Source: an uncultured Oscillospiraceae bacterium (GTDB lineage: Bacteria; Bacillota_A; Clostridia; Oscillospirales; Oscillospiraceae). From it: a stretch of 34,644 bases of DNA. The stretch is from NCBI GenBank assembly GCA_947631215.1, contig CANRKN010000012.1:1-34644 (forward strand), read 5' to 3'. Below the pieces are notes generated by a model. It did not search any database, was not told the origin of the DNA, and saw nothing but the letters and a program-made list of their open reading frames with translations. The translations under genes were made by a program, and so were the position numbers. Below, in pieces: positions 19,176-25,883 of the stretch (positions within the stretch are counted from its first letter, which is position 1; each line of letters starts with the position of its first letter).

Positions 19176-19207
19176 AAAGGGAGAGCCTCTCTTGAGGCTC
19201 TCCCTTT
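19176..19207 (-). terminator. Strong hairpin after trpX, possible partial terminator
   Basis: AAAGGGAGAGCCTC (19176-19189) pairs perfectly with GAGGCTCTCCCTTT (19194-19207). On the reverse strand it begins only a few bases after the trpX stop and is followed by TTTAG, a short T-run. Such hairpins behind binding-protein genes commonly let the binding protein be made in excess over permease and ATPase; that role is inferred here. Confidence 0.65.
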
Positions 19208-19211
19208 AATT

Positions 19212-20228
19212 TTACTCAAACTCCTCGGCAGTTTCGATGGGCTTCACCGCGGTGCACAGGTCGGCGAAGAGCTCGGAAAGCTCCTCGAAGGTCTTGCCGG
19301 TGATCTGCTCGCACACGTCGGTGTTGATGGTGGCGGTGCCGTTATCGAAGGTCATGACGGGCAGCTCCGCGGGGTCCACGCCGTCCAGCAGGACCTTGGC
19401 CACCATGTTGGCGGTCTCCACACCCAAGTTCGCGTAGTCGACGCCGTAGCCCAGGAACGCGCCGTTCAGGGCGAAGGAGTCGGCGCCGGTGTAGTGGGGG
19501 ATGCCGGCCTCGGCCAGGGCCTCATAGATGCTGAGCTCGGCGGTCATGATGGTGTTGTCGGAGGGGGTGAACACGGCGTCCACGCCGTCGGCGATCATGC
19601 TGTCCACAGCCAGCTGGACCTCGGGGATGGTGGTGCCGTTGTACTCCTTATACGCCACGCCCTTCTCGTCCAGGAAGGCCTTGGCGGCGGCGATGGGGGT
19701 CTCGGAGGAATCCTGGCCCAGGTCGTACAGCAGGCCGATCAGGTCCGCCTCGGGGTCGGCGGCGAAGATCAGGTTCATGACGGCGGTGGTGTCCAGGAAG
19801 TCGCTGGTGCCGGTGATGTTGGCGCCGGGGGCCTCATTGCTCTCCACCAGGCCGGCGGCCTCGGGGTCGGAGACGGCGGAGAAGATGACGGGGATCTGGT
19901 TGTCCTCGGTGGCGGCCTGCATCTGCATGGCCACGGGGGTGGCGACGCCCACCATCAGGTCCACGCCGTCGGAGATGAAGTTCTGGATGATCTGGTCCAT
20001 GACGGCGGCGTCGGCGTTGGGGTTATCGTAGCTGACGTCGAAGGTCACGCCCTTCTCCTTGCCGATGGCGGCGAGCTGCTCCTGGATGTTCTCCACGATC
20101 TGGTTCAGGGACGCGTCGTCCACGTAGTTGCAGATGCCGACCTTATAGGTCTCGCCCTCGGCCATGGCGGGGGCCGCCAGAGCCAGGACCATTACCAGGG
20201 CCATAACAGTGCAGATGAGCTTTTTCAT
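19212..20228 (-). CDS. trpX: ABC substrate-binding protein, probable tryptophan importer (TrpX)
   Basis: This 338-residue protein matches the ABC_sub_bind (PF04392-like) family associated with T-box-controlled trpXYZ importers. Residues 1-24 form a signal peptide ending APAMA, and the mature part starts with YKVGICNYVDDASLNQIVEN. Two periplasmic-binding lobes follow, with typical elements such as AVSDPEAAGLV, GTSDFLDTT and VFTPSDNTIM. AAGGAG is 9 bases before the ATG at 20226-20228; the frame is open back to 20366, but that part is the T-box terminator tail. Unexpectedly there is no lipobox cysteine near the cleavage site, although most monoderm binding proteins are lipid-anchored. Confidence 0.87.
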   Translation of the reverse strand: MKKLICTVMALVMVLALAAPAMAEGETYKVGICNYVDDASLNQIVENIQEQLAAIGKEKGVTFDVSYDNPNADAAVMDQIIQNFISDGVDLMVGVATPVAMQMQAATEDNQIPVIFSAVSDPEAAGLVESNEAPGANITGTSDFLDTTAVMNLIFAADPEADLIGLLYDLGQDSSETPIAAAKAFLDEKGVAYKEYNGTTIPEVQLAVDSMIADGVDAVFTPSDNTIMTAELSIYEALAEAGIPHYTGADSFALNGAFLGYGVDYANLGVETANMVAKVLLDGVDPAELPVMTFDNGTATINTDVCEQITGKTFEELSELFADLCTAVKPIETAEEFE

Positions 20229-20364
20229 TTTGATGTTCTCCTTTTCATGCTTTTTCATTTTAGTTTTTTGATTTGGGTTTGGTTCATGTTTATGTATTTT
20301 AGGGCCGTCCTTACGCCCGCCATCGTTTGGACAGTATGAACATTCTGCTGTACCTCCCGGTTCC

Positions 20365-20404
20365 AAAATAAAAATCCTGCCCCAGCTGTTTGCTGGGACA
20401 GGAT
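20365..20404 (-). terminator. T-box regulated terminator
   Basis: On the reverse strand ATCCTGTCCCAGC (20404-20392) pairs with GCTGGGGCAGGAT (20386-20374), with one G-U pair, and is followed by TTTTTATTTT. Its 5' arm lies a short distance after the T-box sequence, so it competes with the antiterminator. About 136 bases then separate it from the trpX start; I see no further structure that I can support there. Confidence 0.9.
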
Positions 20405-20655
20405 GTTGTAAACTCCTGCGGTGCCACCCGGCTTGGCGCTCAAAGCGCCCGGCTCTGTCCGCGCTGTCACGCGGCGGCGTTGTTCACGGAGCGCTCCTCT
20501 CCGTCTCACATAGGGCGGCATTGCCGCCTTCCGATCGCCCTCCGAAGTCCATTCACACATTCCGGCCTGTACCGCGCTTCCAGCACCCGCGGCTCTCTGT
20601 GACACGCACAGGAAAGGTTACTTACTCTTCATCAACGGTTTACTGTATTGAATTT
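20365..20655 (-). promoter_or_regulatory. Tryptophan-specific T-box leader
   Basis: On the reverse strand the leader runs from about 20655 and ends in an intrinsic terminator. Stem I begins with GATGAAGAGTAAGTA. The specifier region reads GAATGGACTTCGG, placing UGG (tryptophan) at 20549-20551 followed by A, as T-boxes require. The T-box proper, CGGGTGGCACCGC (20416-20428), contains the bulge UGGC, complementary to a GCCA acceptor end; tRNA-Trp normally has G at the discriminator position, so both contacts agree. Uncharged tRNA-Trp would stabilise the antiterminator and allow trpXYZ transcription. Confidence 0.92.
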
Positions 20656-20661
20656 GAACGC

Positions 20662-20690
20662 ATTATAGCGCGGCTTTTTTCGTTTGTCAA
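20662..20690 (-). promoter_or_regulatory. Consensus promoter of the trpXYZ operon
   Basis: Reverse strand: TTGACA (20685-20690), a 17-base spacer and TATAAT (20662-20667). Both hexamers are perfect, which fits a leader where control is exerted by termination rather than initiation. The predicted start is near 20655. Confidence 0.93.
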
Positions 20691-20721
20691 TACCCTTTTT
20701 GCAGGTATTTTTTACCATCCC

Positions 20722-21636
20722 TCAGAGCCTGCACAGCTCCGCCGCGGTGTCAGCGGCCAGAGCGGCGTTGTTCAAAACCAGCTGGATGTTGGACGCCAGG
20801 CTGTCGCCGCCGGTGATGTCCTTCACCCGGGCCAGCAGGAAGGGGGTGACCTTTTTGCCTTTGATCCCCTGCTGGACGCTCTCGGCGATGGCCTGGTCGA
20901 TGGCGGCGTTGATGACCGCCGGGTCCATGGAATATTCCTCCGGGATGGGGTTGGTGCAGAGCATCCCCCCGGGGTAGCCCAGGGCCCCCTGGGCGGCGAA
21001 GGCGGCGGCCAGCTCTTTGGGACTGTCGGCCCGAAAGTCCACGCCGAAGCCGCTGGTGCGGGTGTAGAAGGCGGGCAGCTCGTCGGTCTTGTAGCCGCAC
21101 ACGGCCACGCCCTTGGTCTCCAGGTATTCCAGCGTAAGGCCCAGGTCCAAAATGCTCTTGGCCCCGGCGCAGACCACTAGCACCGGCGTACGGGCCAGCT
21201 CCTCCAGGTCGGCGGAGATGTCCATGGTGGTCTCGGCGCCCCGGTGGACGCCGCCGATGCCGCCGGTGGCGAAGACCTTGATGCCGGCCAGCGCCGCCAC
21301 GATCATGGTGGCGGCCACGGTGGTGGCCCCGTCCTCCCCCCGGGCGCACAGCACGGGCAGGTCCCGGCGGCTGGCCTTGGTGACGGCCTGACCCTTCTTG
21401 GCGAGGTATTCGATCTCTTCCTTCTCCAGGCCCGCTTTCAGCCGCCCGCCGATGACGGCGATGGTGGCGGGCACGGCGCCGTGGGCGCGTATCACGTCCT
21501 CCACGGCAAAGGCCGTCTCGGCGTTCTGGGGCCAGGGCATGCCGTGGGAGATGATGGTGCTCTCCAATGCCACCACGGGCTTTCCCGCGGCGAGGGCCTC
21601 AGCCACCTCGGGCTTTATGTCCAAATAGTTATCCAT
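20722..21636 (-). CDS. psuG: Pseudouridine-5'-phosphate glycosidase PsuG
   Basis: The 304-residue enzyme breaks the C-C bond of pseudouridine 5'-phosphate, giving uracil and ribose 5-phosphate, in pseudouridine salvage. Family signatures are ALESTIISHGMPWPQN (E25), FATGGIGGVHRG, and VCAGAKSILDLG with K160, the equivalent of the Schiff-base lysine of E. coli PsuG. Length is normal. GGAGG lies 9-10 bases before the ATG. It starts 36 bases after the DUF1294 gene and may be co-transcribed with it. The usual partner, pseudouridine kinase PsuK, is not adjacent; the PfkB-family kinase at 24855 looks like a KDG kinase instead. No strong terminator separates psuG from the T-box promoter. Confidence 0.95.
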   Translation of the reverse strand: MDNYLDIKPEVAEALAAGKPVVALESTIISHGMPWPQNAETAFAVEDVIRAHGAVPATIAVIGGRLKAGLEKEEIEYLAKKGQAVTKASRRDLPVLCARGEDGATTVAATMIVAALAGIKVFATGGIGGVHRGAETTMDISADLEELARTPVLVVCAGAKSILDLGLTLEYLETKGVAVCGYKTDELPAFYTRTSGFGVDFRADSPKELAAAFAAQGALGYPGGMLCTNPIPEEYSMDPAVINAAIDQAIAESVQQGIKGKKVTPFLLARVKDITGGDSLASNIQLVLNNAALAADTAAELCRL

Positions 21637-21672
21637 ACTTGACGCGCCTCCGAAAAAACTCTATTATGATAT

Positions 21673-21954
21673 TCAGTGGGATATGGCAAAAAAGAGCAGG
21701 AAGAAAAAGGCGACCTGCCCCAGGATAATGAGGGGCACGCCCACGGTGAATTTGCGCTTGCGTATCTTGTGGCGGAACAGGTACATCCCCGCCAGGGCCC
21801 CCACGCCGCCCCCCAGGACGGCCAGGCCCAGCAGGGCGGCCTCCGGGATGCGCTCCCGGTGGACCCGGGCCCGGTGCTTATCCAGCCCGAACACCGCCAG
21901 GGTCAGCAGGTTCACCGCCTCCAGATAGATGAGCCATATCTTGAAAATATCCAT
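21673..21954 (-). CDS. DUF1294 family small membrane protein
   Basis: This 93-residue protein has three hydrophobic segments (about 5-20, 40-60 and 72-90). The conserved DUF1294 features are LDKHRA (about 24-29), RIPEAALLGLAVLGGGVGAL, and RHKIRKRKF. Function is unknown; it is probably in the cytoplasmic membrane. I chose the ATG at 21952-21954. It lies six bases after the -10 box of a well-formed promoter, and there is no Shine-Dalgarno sequence before it, so the mRNA appears leaderless. A GTG five codons earlier would fall inside the promoter. psuG follows on the same strand after 36 bases. Confidence 0.85.
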   Translation of the reverse strand: MDIFKIWLIYLEAVNLLTLAVFGLDKHRARVHRERIPEAALLGLAVLGGGVGALAGMYLFRHKIRKRKFTVGVPLIILGQVAFFFLLFFAISH

Positions 21955-21968
21955 GGCCGCAGTATACA
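21941..21968 (+). promoter_or_regulatory. Probable promoter of the AlaX gene
   Basis: Forward strand: -35 TTGAAA (21941-21946), a 16-base spacer and -10 TATACA (21963-21968). Transcription would begin near 21975, leaving room for the GGGGGAGG ribosome site. The -10 overlaps the opposing -10 of the DUF1294 gene through a shared GTATAC palindrome. Confidence 0.6.
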
Positions 21969-21989
21969 CTTTTTTCCGGGGGAGGTCAA
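21961..21989 (-). promoter_or_regulatory. Promoter of the DUF1294 gene, leaderless arrangement
   Basis: Reverse strand: -35 TTGACC (21984-21989), a 17-base spacer and -10 TATACT (21961-21966). The ATG at 21954 follows after exactly six bases. The -35 overlaps the ribosome binding site of the opposing AlaX gene. Confidence 0.8.
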
Positions 21990-21992
21990 CCG

Positions 21993-23141
21993 ATGCAGAC
22001 GAGAAAGCTCTACTACGAGGACGCCTATACCAGGGACTTTGAGGCGGAGGTCCTGTCCTGCGAAAAGGCGAAGGACGGCTGGCAGGTGGTTTTGAACGCC
22101 ACTGCCTTCTTCCCGGAGGAGGGGGGCCAGATGGCGGATACCGGCGCCCTGGGCGCGGTGCGGGTGCTGGACGCCCATGAAAAGGACGGCACCGTCTATC
22201 ACCTGACCGACGGGCCCCTGGCCGTGGGCGGGACCGTCACCAGCCATCTGGACTGGGACGAGCGCTTCCGCAAGATGCAGACCCACACCGGCGAGCACAT
22301 CGTCTCCGGCCTCATCCACAGCACCTACGGCTACGACAACGTGGGCTTTCACCTCACGGAGGCCGGGTGTACCATTGACTTCAACGGGGAGCTTTCACGG
22401 GAGCAGCTGGACGACATCGAACGCCGGGCCAACGAGGCGGTGTGGCAGAATTTACGGGTGCGTACCAAGTTCCCCATGGCCTGGGAGCTGAAGGAGATGG
22501 ACTACCGCAGCAAGCTGGACCTTACCCAGGACGTGCGCATCGTGTGCGTGGAGGGCGTGGACATGTGCGCCTGCTGCGCGCCCCATGTGAGCTCCACCGG
22601 CCAGATCGGCGTCATCAAGCTTTTGGACTTCATGCGCCACCGTGGCGGCGTGCGCATCTGGATGAAAGCGGGCTCCGACGCCCTGGCGGACTATGGGGCC
22701 CGGTACGACGCCAGCGCGGCGGTTTCGGGGCTTTTGAACGTGCCACAGGAGGACATCGCCGCCGGGACGGAGAAGCTCATTGCCCAGCGGGACGAGCTGA
22801 AACGGGAGCTTTCTGCCCTGCGAAAGGCGGCGGCGGAGGCCCGGGCCGCGCAGATCGCGCCTACCGAGGGAAATATGGTCCTCTTCGCCGACGGGGACGA
22901 GGAGGTGCTGAGGACGCTGGCCAACGCGGGGATGGAAAAGTGCGGCGGCGTGTGCGCGGTGTTTTCCGGCGCCGACGGGGCCTACCGCTTCGTCATGGCA
23001 AGCAAAACGGCGGACATGCGGGCGTTTATAAGGCAAAACGGCCCGGCCCTCCAGGCCCGGGGCGGCGGCCAGGAGCGGATGGTCTCCGGCCGCAGCACGG
23101 CGGCGAAGGCGGAGATCGAGGCGTTTTTTGCCTCTTGCTGA
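21993..23141 (+). CDS. alaX: Freestanding alanyl-tRNA editing protein (AlaX with DHHA1 domain)
   Basis: This 382-residue protein resembles the editing half of AlaRS and should hydrolyse mischarged Ser- or Gly-tRNA-Ala in trans. The N-terminal beta-barrel (1-90, with FFPEEGGQMADTG) is followed by the zinc-site motifs HTGEH (H98, H102) and CACCAPH (C194, H198). The segment GQIGVIKL and then an alpha-helical linker (about 245-290) lead to a DHHA1-like C-terminal domain (about 295-382), containing GGGQERMVSGRS, as in long AlaX proteins. GGGGGAGG lies 6 bases before the ATG. It is divergent from the DUF1294 gene. A structured repeat begins two bases after its stop codon. Confidence 0.93.
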   Translation: MQTRKLYYEDAYTRDFEAEVLSCEKAKDGWQVVLNATAFFPEEGGQMADTGALGAVRVLDAHEKDGTVYHLTDGPLAVGGTVTSHLDWDERFRKMQTHTGEHIVSGLIHSTYGYDNVGFHLTEAGCTIDFNGELSREQLDDIERRANEAVWQNLRVRTKFPMAWELKEMDYRSKLDLTQDVRIVCVEGVDMCACCAPHVSSTGQIGVIKLLDFMRHRGGVRIWMKAGSDALADYGARYDASAAVSGLLNVPQEDIAAGTEKLIAQRDELKRELSALRKAAAEARAAQIAPTEGNMVLFADGDEEVLRTLANAGMEKCGGVCAVFSGADGAYRFVMASKTADMRAFIRQNGPALQARGGGQERMVSGRSTAAKAEIEAFFASC

Positions 23142-23142
23142 A

Positions 23143-23238
23143 ACCCGACGGGCGGTGAGAACCGGCAGTGTGCCGAATGCGGTTGGTGAGCGAAGCGAAC
23201 TTTAGCAGTAGGCATACTGCCGGGCTCAGCCGCCCTGG
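23143..23238 (+). repeat. Structured intergenic repeat, copy B
   Basis: This copy aligns gap-free to 116-211. It folds with GGGCGG (23150-23155) and CCGCCC (23230-23235) outside, and CCGGCAGT (23162-23169) and ACTGCCGG (23216-23223) inside, all perfect. It starts immediately after the AlaX stop codon, in the position of a 3' UTR. The wider 23142-23429 gap holds no gene, only this copy, the inverted copy and a hairpin. Confidence 0.82.
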
Positions 23239-23265
23239 CACCACGCTGGCAAAGCGCGGACGGGT

Positions 23266-23375
23266 CCGACAGTATCCCGGCTCACTTGTTACGCTGCGCT
23301 CACGAGCCGTGAGGCCGTGACACTGCCGGCTCCCGCCGCGCGTCAGGTCGGCATAGGGCCTCCCCGCCCGTCGGG
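23266..23375 (-). repeat. Structured intergenic repeat, divergent copy in inverted orientation
   Basis: Read on the reverse strand this stretch keeps the family landmarks in order: CCCGACGGGCGG (23375-23364), CCGGCAGTG (23329-23321), GTGAGCGCAGCGTAAC (23303-23288) and ATACTGTCGG (23275-23266). Spacing between the first two landmarks is longer than in copies A and B. The inner stem again forms through a G-U pair, and the outer GGGCGG can pair with CCGTCC (23263-23258). It faces copy B head-on. Confidence 0.65.
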
Positions 23376-23385
23376 CAGGCATAGC

Positions 23386-23413
23386 AACAGCCCCCTCGTT
23401 GGAGGGGGCTGTT
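23386..23413 (-). terminator. Perfect 12-bp hairpin beyond the lipoprotein gene
   Basis: AACAGCCCCCTC (23386-23397) pairs with GAGGGGGCTGTT (23402-23413) across GTTG. It lies 16 bases beyond the lipoprotein stop codon on the reverse strand, but no T-run follows on either side. As at 92-113, a repeat copy sits directly beyond the hairpin. It probably serves to end or stabilise the transcript. Confidence 0.5.
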
Positions 23414-23429
23414 CGTTGTATCGCGTCTG

Positions 23430-24740
23430 TCAGTCGGTACCGCCGACGACGGCGCCCACGTTGTTGGAGTCCTGGGCAAGCTGCAAAATGGTGGCCCGCA
23501 GGTTTGCCATGGCATTGGCGTCGCAGGAGTGGTTCACGCCCACCACCTGCTGGATCGTGTCGCCCATGAATACCAGGATGGGCCCGGACTGGTCGGACAG
23601 GATAATGTACACGGTGATGGTATCGCCGGAGGTGACCTCGGCGGTATCGCCGGAGGCGGTGATGGAGGTGACCTGCTGGACGAAACTGTTGGCCACGCTG
23701 CCGTCAAGGGTCAGGTACCCCGGGTCATAGCCGCTGATGGCATAGTCCACGTACACGCCCTCCACAGTGATGCCGTTCAGCCAGCCGCTGGCGGCCTGCT
23801 GGGCCTGGGCAATGTCCTCCCGCAGGTCCGTCAGCGGCCCGCCGGCGAAGGTGGGCACGGTGCTCTCCGGCAGCACGGGCACGTATGGAAGGTCGTCCAC
23901 GCCCCGGAGCCAGTAGTATACGGTGCCGTAGTCCTCCGACGCCGTCACGGCCAGGCACGGCCCCGTGAAAGACACGGTGACGGCGGAGGCGTCGGGCATG
24001 GTGAACACATAGTCCGTGGTCTGGGTGAGGTCGATGTTCTGGTCCGGGCTCTGCTCCACCCGGTCTATGGCCGCGTTCGCGAGAAGTGTGAACACCTGCT
24101 GGACGATGGCCGGGTCGGAGGAGGTCAGGGTGGCGCCGCCGTTCTGCCGCCGGCCCACGGTGAGGGGCGTATTCTGGGCGAATTGATCGGCAAAGGCGCG
24201 CATATTGGCGCTGTTGTAGAGGTCGAAGATATCGAAGTCGCCGCCATAGCCGGGGAAGGCCAGGGCCCATAAATTGTCCCCGCCGGTGACGGTATAGGTG
24301 CCGGCGGTCAGGGTAACATCCCGGCCCGTGAAGGTCACAGAATAGGTCTCCCCGTCCGCCATGGTGAAGGTGAAGACGGTCCTCTGGGCGGCGGGGTCCA
24401 CGCCGGGGGCCCGGCCGGTGACGGTCATGGCCCGCAGGGCGTCGCAGGCGGCGATGATGGAGGTGCGGTCAAAGATGGGGGAGTCGAAGCTGTCCCCTAT
24501 GCGCATGGACAGGGCCACGGGGGTGTCGTCATAGTAGCTGGACGCAAAATCCCGCCAGCCCATGAATTCCAGCAGGGACTGCTCCCGGAACTCGCCGGCG
24601 TCCGTCTCCTGCCCATCGGGGGCGGGGGCGTTCTCCACGGCCACCGGCTCCGAGCCCGGCAGCAGGCTCACATAGCCCTCGCAGCCGCAAAGGCACATGA
24701 CAAACGCCAGCGCGGCCAGCAGCACCAGGAATTTTTTCAT
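23430..24740 (-). CDS. Secreted lipoprotein of unknown function
   Basis: This 436-residue protein starts with a lipoprotein signal peptide: MKKF, a hydrophobic core, and a lipobox LCGC with the acylated cysteine at about residue 20. The mature part is acidic and strand-rich. It contains recurring units of the form VFTFTMADGETYSVTFTGRDV (two pieces, near 115 and 245), suggesting a duplicated beta domain, and PDASAVTVSFTGPCLAV. I do not recognise a named family. GGGAG is 8 bases before the ATG; the open frame extends upstream to 24809 but crosses the promoter. It is monocistronic: own promoter upstream, hairpin downstream. A role at the outer membrane face is inferred only from the lipobox. Confidence 0.75.
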   Translation of the reverse strand: MKKFLVLLAALAFVMCLCGCEGYVSLLPGSEPVAVENAPAPDGQETDAGEFREQSLLEFMGWRDFASSYYDDTPVALSMRIGDSFDSPIFDRTSIIAACDALRAMTVTGRAPGVDPAAQRTVFTFTMADGETYSVTFTGRDVTLTAGTYTVTGGDNLWALAFPGYGGDFDIFDLYNSANMRAFADQFAQNTPLTVGRRQNGGATLTSSDPAIVQQVFTLLANAAIDRVEQSPDQNIDLTQTTDYVFTMPDASAVTVSFTGPCLAVTASEDYGTVYYWLRGVDDLPYVPVLPESTVPTFAGGPLTDLREDIAQAQQAASGWLNGITVEGVYVDYAISGYDPGYLTLDGSVANSFVQQVTSITASGDTAEVTSGDTITVYIILSDQSGPILVFMGDTIQQVVGVNHSCDANAMANLRATILQLAQDSNNVGAVVGGTD

Positions 24741-24780
24741 ATCGGTTCTCCCTTCGTGGGGCGGATAAACAGTTTTCAAC

Positions 24781-24809
24781 AGTATAGCACGGCGGGACCT
24801 GAAAAGCAA
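24781..24809 (-). promoter_or_regulatory. Promoter of the lipoprotein gene
   Basis: Reverse strand: -35 TTGCTT (24804-24809), a 17-base spacer and -10 TATACT (24781-24786). The -35 is formed by the T-rich tail of the upstream kdgK terminator, so one short sequence serves both. Confidence 0.62.
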
Positions 24810-24834
24810 ATCCCCCGGCCGGAGGGCCGGGGGA
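24802..24834 (-). terminator. Intrinsic terminator of the eda-kdgK operon
   Basis: TCCCCCGGCC (24811-24820) pairs perfectly with GGCCGGGGGA (24825-24834). On the reverse strand the stem is followed by TTTGCTTTTC. It lies about 20 bases after the kdgK stop codon. Confidence 0.88.
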
Positions 24835-24854
24835 CGCTGGTATGTAAGAGAGAC

Positions 24855-25883
24855 TTACCGCTGGATGCGGCCGGAGCCGTCGCCGCCGGCCAGCTTCTCC
24901 ACCTCGGCGATGGTCATCATGTTGTAGTCGCCCTCGATGGAGTGCTTCAGCGCGGAGGCCGCCACGGCGAACTCCACCGCTGCCTGGGTGCTCTTGCCCG
25001 CCAGGAGCGCGTAGATCAGGCCGCCGCCGAAGCTGTCGCCGCCGCCCACGCGGTCCACGATGCGCAGCTCGTACTTCTTGCTGAAGGCGTACTCGCCGCT
25101 GGCCACGTCATAGAGCATGGCGCTCCAGCCGTTGTCGGAGGCGGAGTGGCTCTCCCGCAGGGTGATGGCCACCTTCTCAAAGCCGAACTTGTCTGCCAGC
25201 TGCTTGGCCACGGACTTGTAGCCCTCCCGGTTGATCTCGCCGGCGTAGATGTCGGTCTTTTCGGCCTCGATGCCGAACACGTCCTTGGCGTCCTCCTCGT
25301 TGGAGATGCACACGTCCACGTACTGGCACAGGTCGGTCATGGCCGCCCGGGCCTGCTCACGGGTCCACAGCTTGCCCCGGTAGTTCAGGTCGCAGCTGAT
25401 CTTCACGCCCTTGGCCTTGGCGGCCTTGCAGGCCTCCCGGCAGATCTCCACCACGTTGGGGCCCAGAGCCGGGGTGATGCCGGTGAAGTGGAACCAGTCG
25501 GCGCCGTCCAGGATCTTGTCCCAGTCGAAGTCGGCGGTGGTAGCCTCCTGGATGGCGGAGTGGGCGCGGTCATAGATGCACACGCTGCCCCGCTGGGAGG
25601 CGCCCTTCTCGTTGAAATAGATGCCGATGCGGTCGCCGCCCCGGACGATCTTGGTGGTGTCCACGCCGTAGCGGCGCAGGCTGTTGATGGCGCACTGGCC
25701 CAGGGCGTGGGCGGGCAGCTTCGTGACGTAGACGGAGTCCACGCCGTAGTTGGCCAGGGACACGGACACGTTGGCCTCGCCGCCGCCGAAGGTGAATTCC
25801 AGGGAGCTCGCCTGGACGAAACGCTCATAGTTGAACGGCTGCAGCCGCATCATCAGCTCGCCGAAAGTGACTACTCTTGCCAT
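24855..25883 (-). CDS. kdgK: 2-keto-3-deoxygluconate kinase (PfkB family)
   Basis: The 342-residue sugar kinase phosphorylates 2-keto-3-deoxygluconate to KDPG, the substrate of the aldolase encoded just upstream. PfkB features are the N-terminal FGGGEANVSVSLANYG (about 33-48) and the C-terminal anion hole with catalytic D283 in VGGGDSFGGG, where GGGD replaces the commoner GAGD. The ATG shares one base with the eda stop codon (TAATG). The substrate is inferred from the pairing with eda; other PfkB sugar acids are possible. Confidence 0.9.
   Translation of the reverse strand: MARVVTFGELMMRLQPFNYERFVQASSLEFTFGGGEANVSVSLANYGVDSVYVTKLPAHALGQCAINSLRRYGVDTTKIVRGGDRIGIYFNEKGASQRGSVCIYDRAHSAIQEATTADFDWDKILDGADWFHFTGITPALGPNVVEICREACKAAKAKGVKISCDLNYRGKLWTREQARAAMTDLCQYVDVCISNEEDAKDVFGIEAEKTDIYAGEINREGYKSVAKQLADKFGFEKVAITLRESHSASDNGWSAMLYDVASGEYAFSKKYELRIVDRVGGGDSFGGGLIYALLAGKSTQAAVEFAVAASALKHSIEGDYNMMTIAEVEKLAGGDGSGRIQR

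Noticed and set aside
20229..20366. Extended TrpX start at a TTG just after the T-box terminator
   Set aside because: It would add 46 residues before a normal signal peptide, and the AAGGAG ribosome site lies before the ATG at 20228.
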